Source of the DNA: Owenweeksia sp.
Lineage (GTDB): Bacteria > Bacteroidota > Bacteroidia > Flavobacteriales > Schleiferiaceae
DNA: 51,766 nucleotides
Direction: 5' to 3'
Assembly: GCA_028277105.1 (NCBI GenBank)
Contig: JANQHO010000172.1
Location: forward strand, 1 to 51,766
How positions within the stretch are numbered: position 1 is the first letter of the stretch; every line of letters begins with the position of its first letter. Below, piece by piece: positions 8,475-16,268 of this stretch. The notes beneath the pieces are model-generated. The model did no database searches, had not been told where the DNA came from, and was given only the letters and a program-made list of their open reading frames with translations. A program made the translations under genes and the position numbers.

Positions 8475-10856
8475 TCAGTGCTGTACTATTACTTTAGTTG
8501 TCATTTGCTCTTTACCGGAATTAACTACTAGAAAGTAAACACCGGGAACAAAATCATTTACATCTACAGTTTGAGTAAACACTTCGGAGGCACTGTAATT
8601 GTTAACAGAGTGATAAATAAGCTTACCCGACAAATCCAACAGACTGAGGATTACCTCTCCTTTTTCACTGGTTATCAACTCAACATTAAGTATATCTGAC
8701 GCAGGATTAGGGTATACTTTTAAACCATCTTTTGGAGTTACCTCCTCCACTGTACTAACTGTATTGCGTTTAGCAGAGGCTGGGGCACAAGCTGTCATGT
8801 AATGGCTACCTATGTAAGAATCGTCATCCTGGGTATACAGCTGCCACTGGGTAGCACCAATTGTCCAGTTGGTCTCACCGCTCTGCACCGATGAATCCCT
8901 CACAAGAGTATGATTCAGGGTAGAACCGTTTACTCCGTTTGTACCATTAACCGTCCACGATGTTCCCGGATCTACGCCCAATACACCAATCACATCCAGA
9001 GTATCAGTTCCTCTGAAAAGACCAATGCCGTCATCACCATTAGCACGAAGTATAGTAAAGTTACCGGATACATCCTGTTGGTCTGAATTATTGATTATCC
9101 CAGTCAGGTCTTCCCTACCGGTGGAAAAAACAAATACATCATTGGGATAAATCACCCCATCAAGCACTGTTTCATATATTAAAGTATTAGAATAAACCTT
9201 AACGGTATATTCCCCATTCAGTACTACAGGATAAGGTGAAGGATTGTAAATCTCCAGGGCCTGGTTTCTATTGCTACCTTCTATGTATTCTGATATGAAT
9301 AAGTTAGGGCACTGATTGGCCGGTGCGCAGGGATAGATGGTATGGGTACCCAGTGAATCCGTAAAATCCTGGCTGTATACTTCCCACTGTTTTACCGATT
9401 GAGACCAGATGATCTCACCTTGGTTCATATAATCTTTTCGCACCAGAGTATGATTTTGAGTGGAACCGGTTCCTACCGCCCAGCTACCACCTCCTGGGTT
9501 CTGCCCCACATTACCGAAAATGTCCAGGGTATCACCCGTATTGGTATTAAACAGTATTATGGCATCATTACCGGTTACTAAGCTATCTAGCTGGGATACA
9601 ACCAGATCAGACTTATTGGAAATAGCAGTGCCTGCTCCACTTGCTGTTAATACAAAAGTACCTTCCGCAGGAATAGTACCGGATAAAGTTACCCTGCGGT
9701 AGGGTGGTAATGCCGTAGTTCCATCAGGGTAAAAACGCAATTCGTAATCGCTCAACTGCAAGGCCCCTGAGGTAGGGTTATAGAGTTCCAAAGCCCGGTT
9801 AAAAGAAGATCCTTCTACATACTCAGAAAAGAACAGATCAGCACAAGGGCCGGGGCCAATTGCAGGGCCATTGGGTAAATCAAGTGCAAAGTCGGCCATT
9901 ACAGGCACGTGATCAGACATGTTGTACAAATGACCCACTATACTATCAGGGTATTGTGTATTGGGAGGGGCAGATTGCAACGACTTATTAAAGCGGAAAC
10001 CATCATTACCCACTGCCTTGTAAGATCCGGGTACATACTCAATATTATTGCTTCCGTTGAGTAAATCCCCGGTAGTTATAATGAAGTCAAAGCGATCATC
10101 CATACCACCGCTGGCTCCACCGCTAACGGGAGTGTTGGTAGATTGGGTATGAATTGGAGCATAGGCCGAAGTAGCATGCCAGTCTCCAGGGGTATTAATA
10201 GGATCGTAAAACTGGCAGTTACCGGTACTCAATAACTCCTGATAAGCATTTTCGGTACTGTTGTATACGTTGAAGTCGCCCACTAAAATGTGATTTCTGG
10301 TATCCGATTTAGCATCGAGGTTATTACGGATAGCTATAGCCGCAGTATTTCTCTGACTGGCATCGCTGGATGAAGAGCCCGCCTTTAAATGAACTACGTA
10401 AGCATCGAGAAAAACGGTATCCCCGTGATAAGACAGATTTGGGTCATTGTAATAGAATCGATAACCGTCTGTCGGTCTTGGTGCAGTAGGAATACCTGTC
10501 TGGCTCACAAAAGTTAGCTTATTGGTATTGTAATACATGGCATTATTAAGACTGGAGGCATTGTTAAAATTCCCTTTGTCATAATAATTTACCCCATCAA
10601 CATTTAAGGCATTGCTCAAAATGTAGTTTGCGGCAGTGGAATTGGTCACCTCGTTAAGCAGCAAAATGTCCGGTTGGGTAAATTTTATAATATGCTTGAG
10701 GCGATCATCAATTCGGGCCAAAGAGCTACTGCTGCTGGATAATTGGAGAACGTTGTATTGCATAATGCGCAGGGTATCATCCTGGGCGTTTAATGATACA
10801 ACCCATAAAAAAAGGAAGCTGAGGGATAACTGAGGTAATTTTTTTTTCAAATGCAT
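8475..10856 (-). CDS. Secreted endonuclease/exonuclease/phosphatase-fold protein with two lamin-tail domains and type A T9SS sorting domain
   Basis: This 793-residue protein has a signal peptide (about 1-25, SLNAQ). An endonuclease/exonuclease/phosphatase domain spans about 28-325, with the family's metal and catalytic residues in place: N35 (QYNV), E69 (LLLNEV), D194 and N196 (VGDFNV), D315 and H316 (SDHVPV). Two lamin-tail domains follow (about 337-500, FFSEYVEGSSFNRALELYN; about 518-690, FISEYIEGSNRNQALEIYN). A type A sorting domain ends the protein (VYPNPASDIL ... GVYFLVV). It is probably an extracellular nuclease or phosphodiesterase held at or released from the cell surface. The substrate is not determined. 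The start lies only 23 bases after a terminator-like hairpin, and no promoter box is visible, so expression may depend on read-through from the upstream gene. Confidence 0.9.
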   Translation of the reverse strand: MHLKKKLPQLSLSFLFLWVVSLNAQDDTLRIMQYNVLQLSSSSSSLARIDDRLKHIIKFTQPDILLLNEVTNSTAANYILSNALNVDGVNYYDKGNFNNASSLNNAMYYNTNKLTFVSQTGIPTAPRPTDGYRFYYNDPNLSYHGDTVFLDAYVVHLKAGSSSSDASQRNTAAIAIRNNLDAKSDTRNHILVGDFNVYNSTENAYQELLSTGNCQFYDPINTPGDWHATSAYAPIHTQSTNTPVSGGASGGMDDRFDFIITTGDLLNGSNNIEYVPGSYKAVGNDGFRFNKSLQSAPPNTQYPDSIVGHLYNMSDHVPVMADFALDLPNGPAIGPGPCADLFFSEYVEGSSFNRALELYNPTSGALQLSDYELRFYPDGTTALPPYRRVTLSGTIPAEGTFVLTASGAGTAISNKSDLVVSQLDSLVTGNDAIILFNTNTGDTLDIFGNVGQNPGGGSWAVGTGSTQNHTLVRKDYMNQGEIIWSQSVKQWEVYSQDFTDSLGTHTIYPCAPANQCPNLFISEYIEGSNRNQALEIYNPSPYPVVLNGEYTVKVYSNTLIYETVLDGVIYPNDVFVFSTGREDLTGIINNSDQQDVSGNFTILRANGDDGIGLFRGTDTLDVIGVLGVDPGTSWTVNGTNGVNGSTLNHTLVRDSSVQSGETNWTIGATQWQLYTQDDDSYIGSHYMTACAPASAKRNTVSTVEEVTPKDGLKVYPNPASDILNVELITSEKGEVILSLLDLSGKLIYHSVNNYSASEVFTQTVDVNDFVPGVYFLVVNSGKEQMTTKVIVQH

Positions 10857-10879
10857 AGTGTTTCTTTTTTTATTGAATG

Positions 10880-10912
10880 AAAAAAGCCAGTGCCCTAAGG
10901 CACCGGCTTAAA
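10880..10912 (-). terminator. Terminator-like hairpin between two co-directional genes
   Basis: The minus strand reads GCCGGTGCC, TTA, GGGCACTGGC and then TTTTTT, a strong stem with one imperfect pair. It lies 18 bases after the stop of 10931-13069 and 23 bases before the next start. Full termination would leave little room for a promoter, so partial read-through is likely. Confidence 0.75.
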
Positions 10913-10930
10913 AAATATAAGAGACTGTGA

Positions 10931-13069
10931 TTACTTGATCATTACTTTACCGGAAGTACTTCCGTTAGCAGCATTTACCTGGTACAGGTAAACACCGGCA
11001 GGAAGAGTACTAACATCAACAGATACTTTAGTATCCTCTTCAGTAAGAGTAAGAGCATTAACTACTTTACCATTGATATCGAGAATTCTCAACTGACCCT
11101 CACCTTCAATGTTAAGATCCATATTCAATACATCGTTAGCAGGGTTAGGATACACACTGATCACTACGTCACTACCCAATAGTTCACTGGTTGAAGAAGG
11201 CTGATTATTGGTATTAGCTATGCGGGTCTGAGCCGTTTGATCAGGGCAGCATGGCCAATCCAAAGCAAAAGTACCATCAGATACGTTGTTGTAGAAAGCA
11301 GTAGGCAAAGTACCGGCAGTGGTAATCACACCGATAGAGTCAGCTACTAAACGATCCCAGTTAGCAGGGTCGCTGATGTCAAAAGCACCAGTGCTACCAT
11401 CGTATACGTACTTAATTCGGGTGCTGCTGGAGTTAGTGTTAAATACGGGACCACCTAAATCCTGACCTAAAATTCTGGAGATAGTGAAGAAGTTAGTGGC
11501 TCTTCCGTAACCAAAACCGTGGTAGAACTGAGGCTCACCGGTATTCACATCATTACAACCAGGGCAACGAACCTGGAAAGCGTCACCAGTAGAGTTTCTC
11601 AGACCTACTCTTCCGCTCCAGGAAGAAGCAGGAGCAGTATAAGCACCGGCACAATATTCATCAGTAGATGAGCTAGGTCTGGTACCACGGCTTTCGATGT
11701 TATTGTTAACTACACTACCTCCCACAGGCTCCCAGTAAACTGGAACCTGAGCTGTACCGATAGTAGTAGTATCAGGAATGGTAAACTTATCAGTAGGGAA
11801 GTTATAGCAGTTTTGTCCGCTGGCATTGTTGAAAACTACAATGATACTTCCTACCTGAACACTATCCCAGGTATCGTTAAAAGCTAATCTCAAGTGACCG
11901 GTAGTAATACCTTTACCTGAACCAGCACCCCTTGGTACGCTAAAGTCACCATTGTTATCATCCAGGATCCATCCGCGGATATCAACGTATTGAGCAGCGT
12001 CATTTTCGTCACAGGCGCTAACAACCAATTCAACGTACTCACAGTTTCCGCCAAAACCATTGGAAACTTCAGTTACTACCAATACACCTTTACCTACGGT
12101 GTTATCAACAGGCTGAGGGCAAGCGCTGTATTGTACGAGCTCATCCTTTACATTTTGAATGAAAGTAGCATTATCAGTTGAGTTGGGAGCACCAGGAGTG
12201 GCACCAGTAGCATAAAGTGAGAATGCCCAGTTGGTGTCTCTACCAGGAGCATCAGCATCATCAGTACCTTTAACAAAAGCAAAAGTACGCAGGGCACCAC
12301 AAAGGGTATCGTTACCCATAGCCGTATCAAATCCAAGGTGGGCAGCATCGATGAAGTCAACGTTAGGATTTACTCTGCTATCGTTGTCAAAACCGTAAGA
12401 GAACCCGTGGAACCAGGCAGGCTCACCTAAACCTTGCTCGGGAGAGCAGCCGGGGCATCTGGTTTGGATACCGTCACCACCACAAGAATTTCTCAAAGAC
12501 ATACCATCGTAGTTAGAAGCAGGGATCTGGCTGTTGTTGCTGGTGCAGTAATTAGGATCACCGCCTAAACCGCTGGCAACAGGAGTAGCAGTAAATTTGT
12601 TGATCAAAGTAGAAACACCCACAGCTACGTAAATAGCAGAGTCTGTGTTAAGGAAACCACCAGACAAAATATTACCGGCAGCAGTAAGGAAAGGAGCAAC
12701 GGTAGAGTCAAAATCAGAGAAGTTGAACAAAACGATCAATTTTCCATTGGGGAAGTTTTGCCAGATAGGATCGTCAGCTAATCTGTAGTGACCTTGAGAA
12801 ATACCAAGACCAGAAAAAGCTGCACCGCCAGAGAAAAGGCCGTTGTTGTCATCTATGATCCAGTCTCTTACGTCTACCGTGTCAAAATCAGCACCGCAAG
12901 ATGCCTCATCGGTAGAAACAGCAAGAAGCTCTACAAATTCTTTTGTTCCCGAGGGACCATTGGAGATCTCATTTACAACGAGAACTCCGGGGCATTGAGC
13001 CAAAAGGCTACCTGATATAGCTGTAAAAGCTATAGCAAAAAGAGTAGTTGAAATTTTCAAACGTTTCAT
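10931..13069 (-). CDS. Secreted two-module lamin-tail-like protein with type A T9SS sorting domain
   Basis: This 712-residue protein has a signal peptide (about 1-25, GSLLAQ). Two homologous halves begin GVLVVNEISNG (about residue 28) and GVLVVTEVSNG (about residue 325). Each contains a conserved WI(I/L)DDNNG block, a GH(Y/L)RLA segment and a paired-cysteine RCPGC motif. This looks like a diverged lamin-tail fold duplicated in one chain. The last 80 residues or so are a type A T9SS sorting domain (VYPNPANDVLN ... GVYLYQV). It is followed by the terminator-like hairpin and then the nuclease/lamin-tail gene, and probably shares a transcript with it. The ligand is unknown; no catalytic residues are seen. 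Confidence 0.85.
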   Translation of the reverse strand: MKRLKISTTLFAIAFTAISGSLLAQCPGVLVVNEISNGPSGTKEFVELLAVSTDEASCGADFDTVDVRDWIIDDNNGLFSGGAAFSGLGISQGHYRLADDPIWQNFPNGKLIVLFNFSDFDSTVAPFLTAAGNILSGGFLNTDSAIYVAVGVSTLINKFTATPVASGLGGDPNYCTSNNSQIPASNYDGMSLRNSCGGDGIQTRCPGCSPEQGLGEPAWFHGFSYGFDNDSRVNPNVDFIDAAHLGFDTAMGNDTLCGALRTFAFVKGTDDADAPGRDTNWAFSLYATGATPGAPNSTDNATFIQNVKDELVQYSACPQPVDNTVGKGVLVVTEVSNGFGGNCEYVELVVSACDENDAAQYVDIRGWILDDNNGDFSVPRGAGSGKGITTGHLRLAFNDTWDSVQVGSIIVVFNNASGQNCYNFPTDKFTIPDTTTIGTAQVPVYWEPVGGSVVNNNIESRGTRPSSSTDEYCAGAYTAPASSWSGRVGLRNSTGDAFQVRCPGCNDVNTGEPQFYHGFGYGRATNFFTISRILGQDLGGPVFNTNSSSTRIKYVYDGSTGAFDISDPANWDRLVADSIGVITTAGTLPTAFYNNVSDGTFALDWPCCPDQTAQTRIANTNNQPSSTSELLGSDVVISVYPNPANDVLNMDLNIEGEGQLRILDINGKVVNALTLTEEDTKVSVDVSTLPAGVYLYQVNAANGSTSGKVMIK

Positions 13070-13338
13070 GATTTGATTTTAAAGATTAAAAGTGATTAAA
13101 ATGGTGTAATCGATTACGGTCACGAATATCACCATTAAATCAACCACTTTTATAAACTTCCTGTCACTTATAAATTAACTATTCCGTACCGGAATGTTAT
13201 CTATTTTATCTTTACATTAATCCTGTTTTAAACTTTGGAAATAACCAGATTTTTTTAGTATATTAATTAGTAAATGTAAGATTGAATAAAATTCTGAACA
13301 GAAAGTTTACAATTCTAATAGCCAAATAATTACGGAAA
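13070..13338. other. Intergenic region upstream of the two-module secreted protein
   Basis: This 269-bp AT-rich leader holds a palindrome ATTCCG-TAC-CGGAAT (13181-13195), an AATGGTG / CACCATT inverted repeat near 13100-13137, and the shared motif AATGTAAGATTG (13273-13284). I could not find a convincing TANNTTTG box near the start at 13069. The inverted repeats are candidate operator sites. Confidence 0.4.
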
Positions 13339-13794
13339 TTATAAATCCCTTGATCGGGAATCGAGAAGAATAGTTACAGGACCGTCATTAACCAGTGAAA
13401 CCTGCATATTTGCTGCAAATTTACCGGTCTTAATTCTTCCGGGCATATGTAAGCTCAATGCTATTACAAAGGCCTTATAGAGCTCCAATGCCTGATTTGG
13501 AGGCGCTGCTCTCTGAAAACTTGGTCTATTTCCCTTTTTCGTGGAAGCGTGTAAGGTAAATTGACTGATAATCAATATTTCAGAGTCAATATCCCTCAAC
13601 GATAAGTTCATTTTACCTTCACTATCGTTAAACAACCTTATGTTCAGTATTTTGTTGGCAAGCCAATCAATATCTTCTTGATTATCAGAATTTTCAATAC
13701 CCAATAATACCAAAAAACCGCCCTTGATTTCGGCATATATTTTACCATTTATACTTACTCCAGCCTTGGTAACTCTTTGTAAAAGCGCTCTCAT
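13339..13794 (-). CDS. dtd: D-aminoacyl-tRNA deacylase
   Basis: This 151-residue protein is full length for the Dtd family, a cytoplasmic proofreading enzyme that removes D-amino acids (and glycine from mischarged tRNA-Ala). The SQFTLHA motif (Ser in the SQ pair) and the C-terminal NDGPVT motif, which form the chirality-selective pocket, are both present. The N-terminus MRALLQRVTKAGVS is typical. The ATG overlaps the stop of rsgA in an ATGA arrangement, so translation is coupled. Confidence 0.96.
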   Translation of the reverse strand: MRALLQRVTKAGVSINGKIYAEIKGGFLVLLGIENSDNQEDIDWLANKILNIRLFNDSEGKMNLSLRDIDSEILIISQFTLHASTKKGNRPSFQRAAPPNQALELYKAFVIALSLHMPGRIKTGKFAANMQVSLVNDGPVTILLDSRSRDL

Positions 13795-14741
13795 GTAGCA
13801 TAAATATCTTTGCGGTAAGTATCGTCATCCCCCTGGCCCAAAACGAGGTTTATATAGGTTTGATATCGCGATGGGGCTAAACGGCCCTGGTCAATTGCTT
13901 CTTTAACAGCACAGTCAGGTTCCTCGAGGTGAAGGCAATTATTAAACCGGCATTTTTTCTTTAACCGGAATATTTCCGGAAAGTAATCCCCGATCTCCTC
14001 TTTTTCCATATCTACCAACCCAAAGCCTTTTATTCCGGGAGTGTCTATGATCTTTCCGCCAAACCCCAACTCAAACATTTCGGCAAAAGTAGTGGTATGC
14101 TGGCCTTGTCTATGTGTATCTGATATAGCGGTTGTCTTGAGATCCAACGCTGGTTCAACGGCATTGATCAAAGAGGATTTACCAACCCCTGAATGCCCGC
14201 TTAAAAGGCTTATTTTATTCCGCAGCAAATTTTTGAAATCATCTAAACCCTGCTTTTTAGCAACAGAGGTATGCAGCAAATGATAACCGGCATCCTTATA
14301 TACATAGGTAAGGAATTCCAATTCTTCCCGCATAGTAGTATCATATAGATCTGTTTTGTTAAAGACAACTGCTGCAGGTATATCGTAAGCCTCAGCAGTT
14401 ACCAGAAAACGATCGATAAACTCAGGAAAGGTCTTGGGGTATTCAATGGTTGCTATGAGGATGGCCTGGTCAATATTTGCCGCTATAATTTGTGCCTGGC
14501 GGGAAAGGTTTACCGACTTGCGTATAATATAATTTCGCCTGTCCTTTATTGTCCTGATAATTCCCTCCCCACTTCCTTTCTCAAGCTCAAACAACACTTC
14601 ATCTCCCACTGCTACCGGATTAGTTGTTTTAATGTCTTTCAAACGCAATCTTCCAGGTATCCTGCACCGGTATACTATCTCTTCTTTTGTCTTAATTTCA
14701 TACCAACTACCAGTTGACTTTATGACGGTGCCTTCTAACAT
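13791..14741 (-). CDS. rsgA: Ribosome small-subunit-dependent GTPase RsgA
   Basis: RsgA is a late 30S-subunit assembly GTPase. From the ATG at 14741 it has 316 residues. An OB-fold spans about 1-70 (GTVIKSTGSWY). A circularly permuted G domain follows, with NKTD (128-131) before the P-loop GHSGVGKS (182-189) and then DTPG. A zinc site follows the pattern C-x4-C-x-H-x5-C. A longer frame from 14780 adds 13 residues, but the -7 promoter box at 14759-14766 lies inside that extension, so the shorter start is preferred. It is the first gene of an rsgA-dtd unit. Confidence 0.96.
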   Translation of the reverse strand: MLEGTVIKSTGSWYEIKTKEEIVYRCRIPGRLRLKDIKTTNPVAVGDEVLFELEKGSGEGIIRTIKDRRNYIIRKSVNLSRQAQIIAANIDQAILIATIEYPKTFPEFIDRFLVTAEAYDIPAAVVFNKTDLYDTTMREELEFLTYVYKDAGYHLLHTSVAKKQGLDDFKNLLRNKISLLSGHSGVGKSSLINAVEPALDLKTTAISDTHRQGQHTTTFAEMFELGFGGKIIDTPGIKGFGLVDMEKEEIGDYFPEIFRLKKKCRFNNCLHLEEPDCAVKEAIDQGRLAPSRYQTYINLVLGQGDDDTYRKDIYAT

Positions 14742-14758
14742 ATTAGTATATTCAAGGT

Positions 14759-14766
14759 CAAAGCTA
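14759..14766 (-). promoter_or_regulatory. Bacteroidota -7 promoter box (TAGCTTTG)
   Basis: An exact TANNTTTG match on the minus strand lies 17 bases upstream of the rsgA ATG at 14741. Its position decides the start, since the longer reading frame would begin upstream of the promoter. Confidence 0.5.
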
Positions 14767-15093
14767 ACCAATTTGAACAACCCCTCAGCAAGGTGTAAAA
14801 CCTTGATCTATAATATTTTGACAAATTAAAATCTCACTCAACTTACAATCTATCTCTAAATAGGATTAATGCAAAAAACATTTAAATAACTGATCTTCAG
14901 TTATCTGAAAACAAATATTTACATAAACAGAAAAAGAATACTTCCTTGATTAACAAATCATATTTAGTAATACTCATTCATTAACAAGCAATTATACCTT
15001 TAGAGCAATTATTATCATTCTTACATATTGTATATTTAATAAGTTAGTTGAATTAATTTTTTATTGATCAATTTAAAATATAAAAATTATTTA

Positions 15094-15116
15094 ATCAAAT
15101 AAATGATTTATTTGAT
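15094..15116. repeat. Perfect 23-bp palindrome upstream of gldA
   Basis: Arms ATCAAATAAAT and ATTTATTTGAT flank a single G. There is no T-run, so a terminator is unlikely. A dimeric regulator site is the simplest reading. The core TAAATGATTT recurs in three other intergenic regions of the window. Confidence 0.7.
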
Positions 15117-15305
15117 GTAAAATACTATTAATTTTTTTATACTTTTTTTTGCATAAAAAACATATTCTATCGACAGCAAAATTAGTTAGCCCATTTCAAA
15201 TATCTGAAGCTCCAGCACAGCTTGTGAATATTCTTTTAAAACCTTCCCGTTTGCTTTGGTCAACTCAAAAAGCCTTACGCTTCACTGATGACAAACTAAA
15301 ATATT

Positions 15306-15313
15306 TACATTCG
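15306..15313 (+). promoter_or_regulatory. Candidate -7 promoter box for gldA (TACATTCG)
   Basis: TACATTCG differs from TANNTTTG at one position and ends 17 bases before the gldA ATG, the same spacing seen at other start sites here. No clear -33 element is visible. Confidence 0.35.
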
Positions 15314-15330
15314 CAGGCAGTTAGCTAATT

Positions 15331-16233
15331 ATGTCGATAGAAGTTCAGAATATAAGCAAGTTGTACGGCAGGCAGAAGGCGCTCAATGAAGTGAGCTTTT
15401 CCCTGCAAAAAGGAGAAATTGTCGGGTTTCTTGGACCTAATGGAGCAGGTAAATCTACCATGATGAAAATATTGACCTGCTATATCCCTCAAAGCTCGGG
15501 CAATGCTATGGTTTGTGGACTTAATGTAGAAGAAAACAGCATAGAGATACGCAAAAAGGTAGGTTATTTACCCGAGCACAACCCACTTTACCTGGATATG
15601 TATGTAAAGGAATATCTGTCCTTTATAGCAGGTGTACATCAAGCTCCCAAAAGCCGTATTGATGAAATGATCAGTAAAACCGGGCTCACACCCGAAAGCC
15701 ATAAAAAACTGGGACAACTCTCCAAAGGCTATCGCCAAAGGGCAGGCCTGGCAGCAGCATTGCTACACGATCCTGAAGTTTTGATACTAGACGAACCTAC
15801 CACAGGCCTGGACCCTAACCAATTGGTAGAAATACGGAATCTGATAAAGGAGTTGGGAAAAGAAAAAACAGTAATGCTATCAACTCATATTATGCAGGAG
15901 GTAGAAGTTTTGTGTAATAGGGTCATTATCATCAATAAAGGTTCTATCGCAGCTGATCTTTCTACACAAAATCTGAAATCCATCAATCAAAAACCTATGT
16001 ATGAGGTTGAGTTTGACAGAGCCATCAGTAAAAATGCTATGCAGAAAATTAAAGGTGTACAAGACACTAAAGCTCTGAGTGATACTCGTTGGCTATTAGA
16101 AGGTACTCCCGGAAAAGACCTCAGGGGAGAAGTTTTTCAATTTGCAGTAGCTTCGGGAGCAGCAGTGCTGGAAATGAAACGCAAAGAACATAAGCTGGAA
16201 GAAGTTTTTCAGCAACTAACAAGTGAGGCCTGA
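15331..16233 (+). CDS. gldA: Gliding motility ABC transporter ATP-binding subunit GldA
   Basis: This 300-residue ATPase of an ABC transporter has Walker A GPNGAGKST (35-43), a signature loop beginning LSKG (130-133) with the family variant YRQRAGLAAALL, and Walker B LILDEP (151-156). The length, the N-terminus MSIEVQNISKLYG and a C-terminal segment ending LEEVFQQLT match GldA, which works with the membrane proteins GldF and GldG in gliding. Neither partner is in this window. The gene stands alone, faces der and is preceded by a long AT-rich leader. Other ABC ATPases are similar, so GldA is likely but not certain. Confidence 0.85.
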   Translation: MSIEVQNISKLYGRQKALNEVSFSLQKGEIVGFLGPNGAGKSTMMKILTCYIPQSSGNAMVCGLNVEENSIEIRKKVGYLPEHNPLYLDMYVKEYLSFIAGVHQAPKSRIDEMISKTGLTPESHKKLGQLSKGYRQRAGLAAALLHDPEVLILDEPTTGLDPNQLVEIRNLIKELGKEKTVMLSTHIMQEVEVLCNRVIIINKGSIAADLSTQNLKSINQKPMYEVEFDRAISKNAMQKIKGVQDTKALSDTRWLLEGTPGKDLRGEVFQFAVASGAAVLEMKRKEHKLEEVFQQLTSEA

Positions 16234-16239
16234 TCAAAC

Positions 16240-16268
16240 TCCCGGGTTTCTGTAACCCTTATTATTTT
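16240..16268 (+). terminator. Weak terminator after gldA
   Basis: A 5-bp GGGTT / AACCC stem with a TCTGT loop is followed by TTATTATTTTTT. It lies between convergent gldA and der and overlaps the last codons of der. The short stem makes it uncertain. Confidence 0.4.

Larger units (their letters stand above)
14781..15330. other. AT-rich divergent region between rsgA and gldA, 550 bp
   Basis: No coding frame or RNA gene is seen. The region holds a perfect 23-bp palindrome (15094-15116), the TTCTTACAT motif (15018-15026), which is the reverse complement of a motif shared with other intergenic regions here, and a candidate gldA -7 box (15306-15313). The length is unusual for this otherwise compact part of the window and suggests regulated transcription of gldA. 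Confidence 0.5.

Noticed and set aside
1..13069. The surface-protein island as a recent mobile element
   Set aside because: No integrase, transposase, tRNA end or flanking repeat is visible, and the codon style looks like that of the neighbours. Transfer cannot be excluded without comparison.
14041..14283. Plus-strand frame opposite rsgA
   Set aside because: It is a complement of the conserved G domain with no motif or promoter.
14781..15330. A tRNA or small structured RNA in the long gap before gldA
   Set aside because: No cloverleaf, GGTTC-type arm or GC-rich stem was found; the gap is AT-rich with only the palindrome and short motifs.
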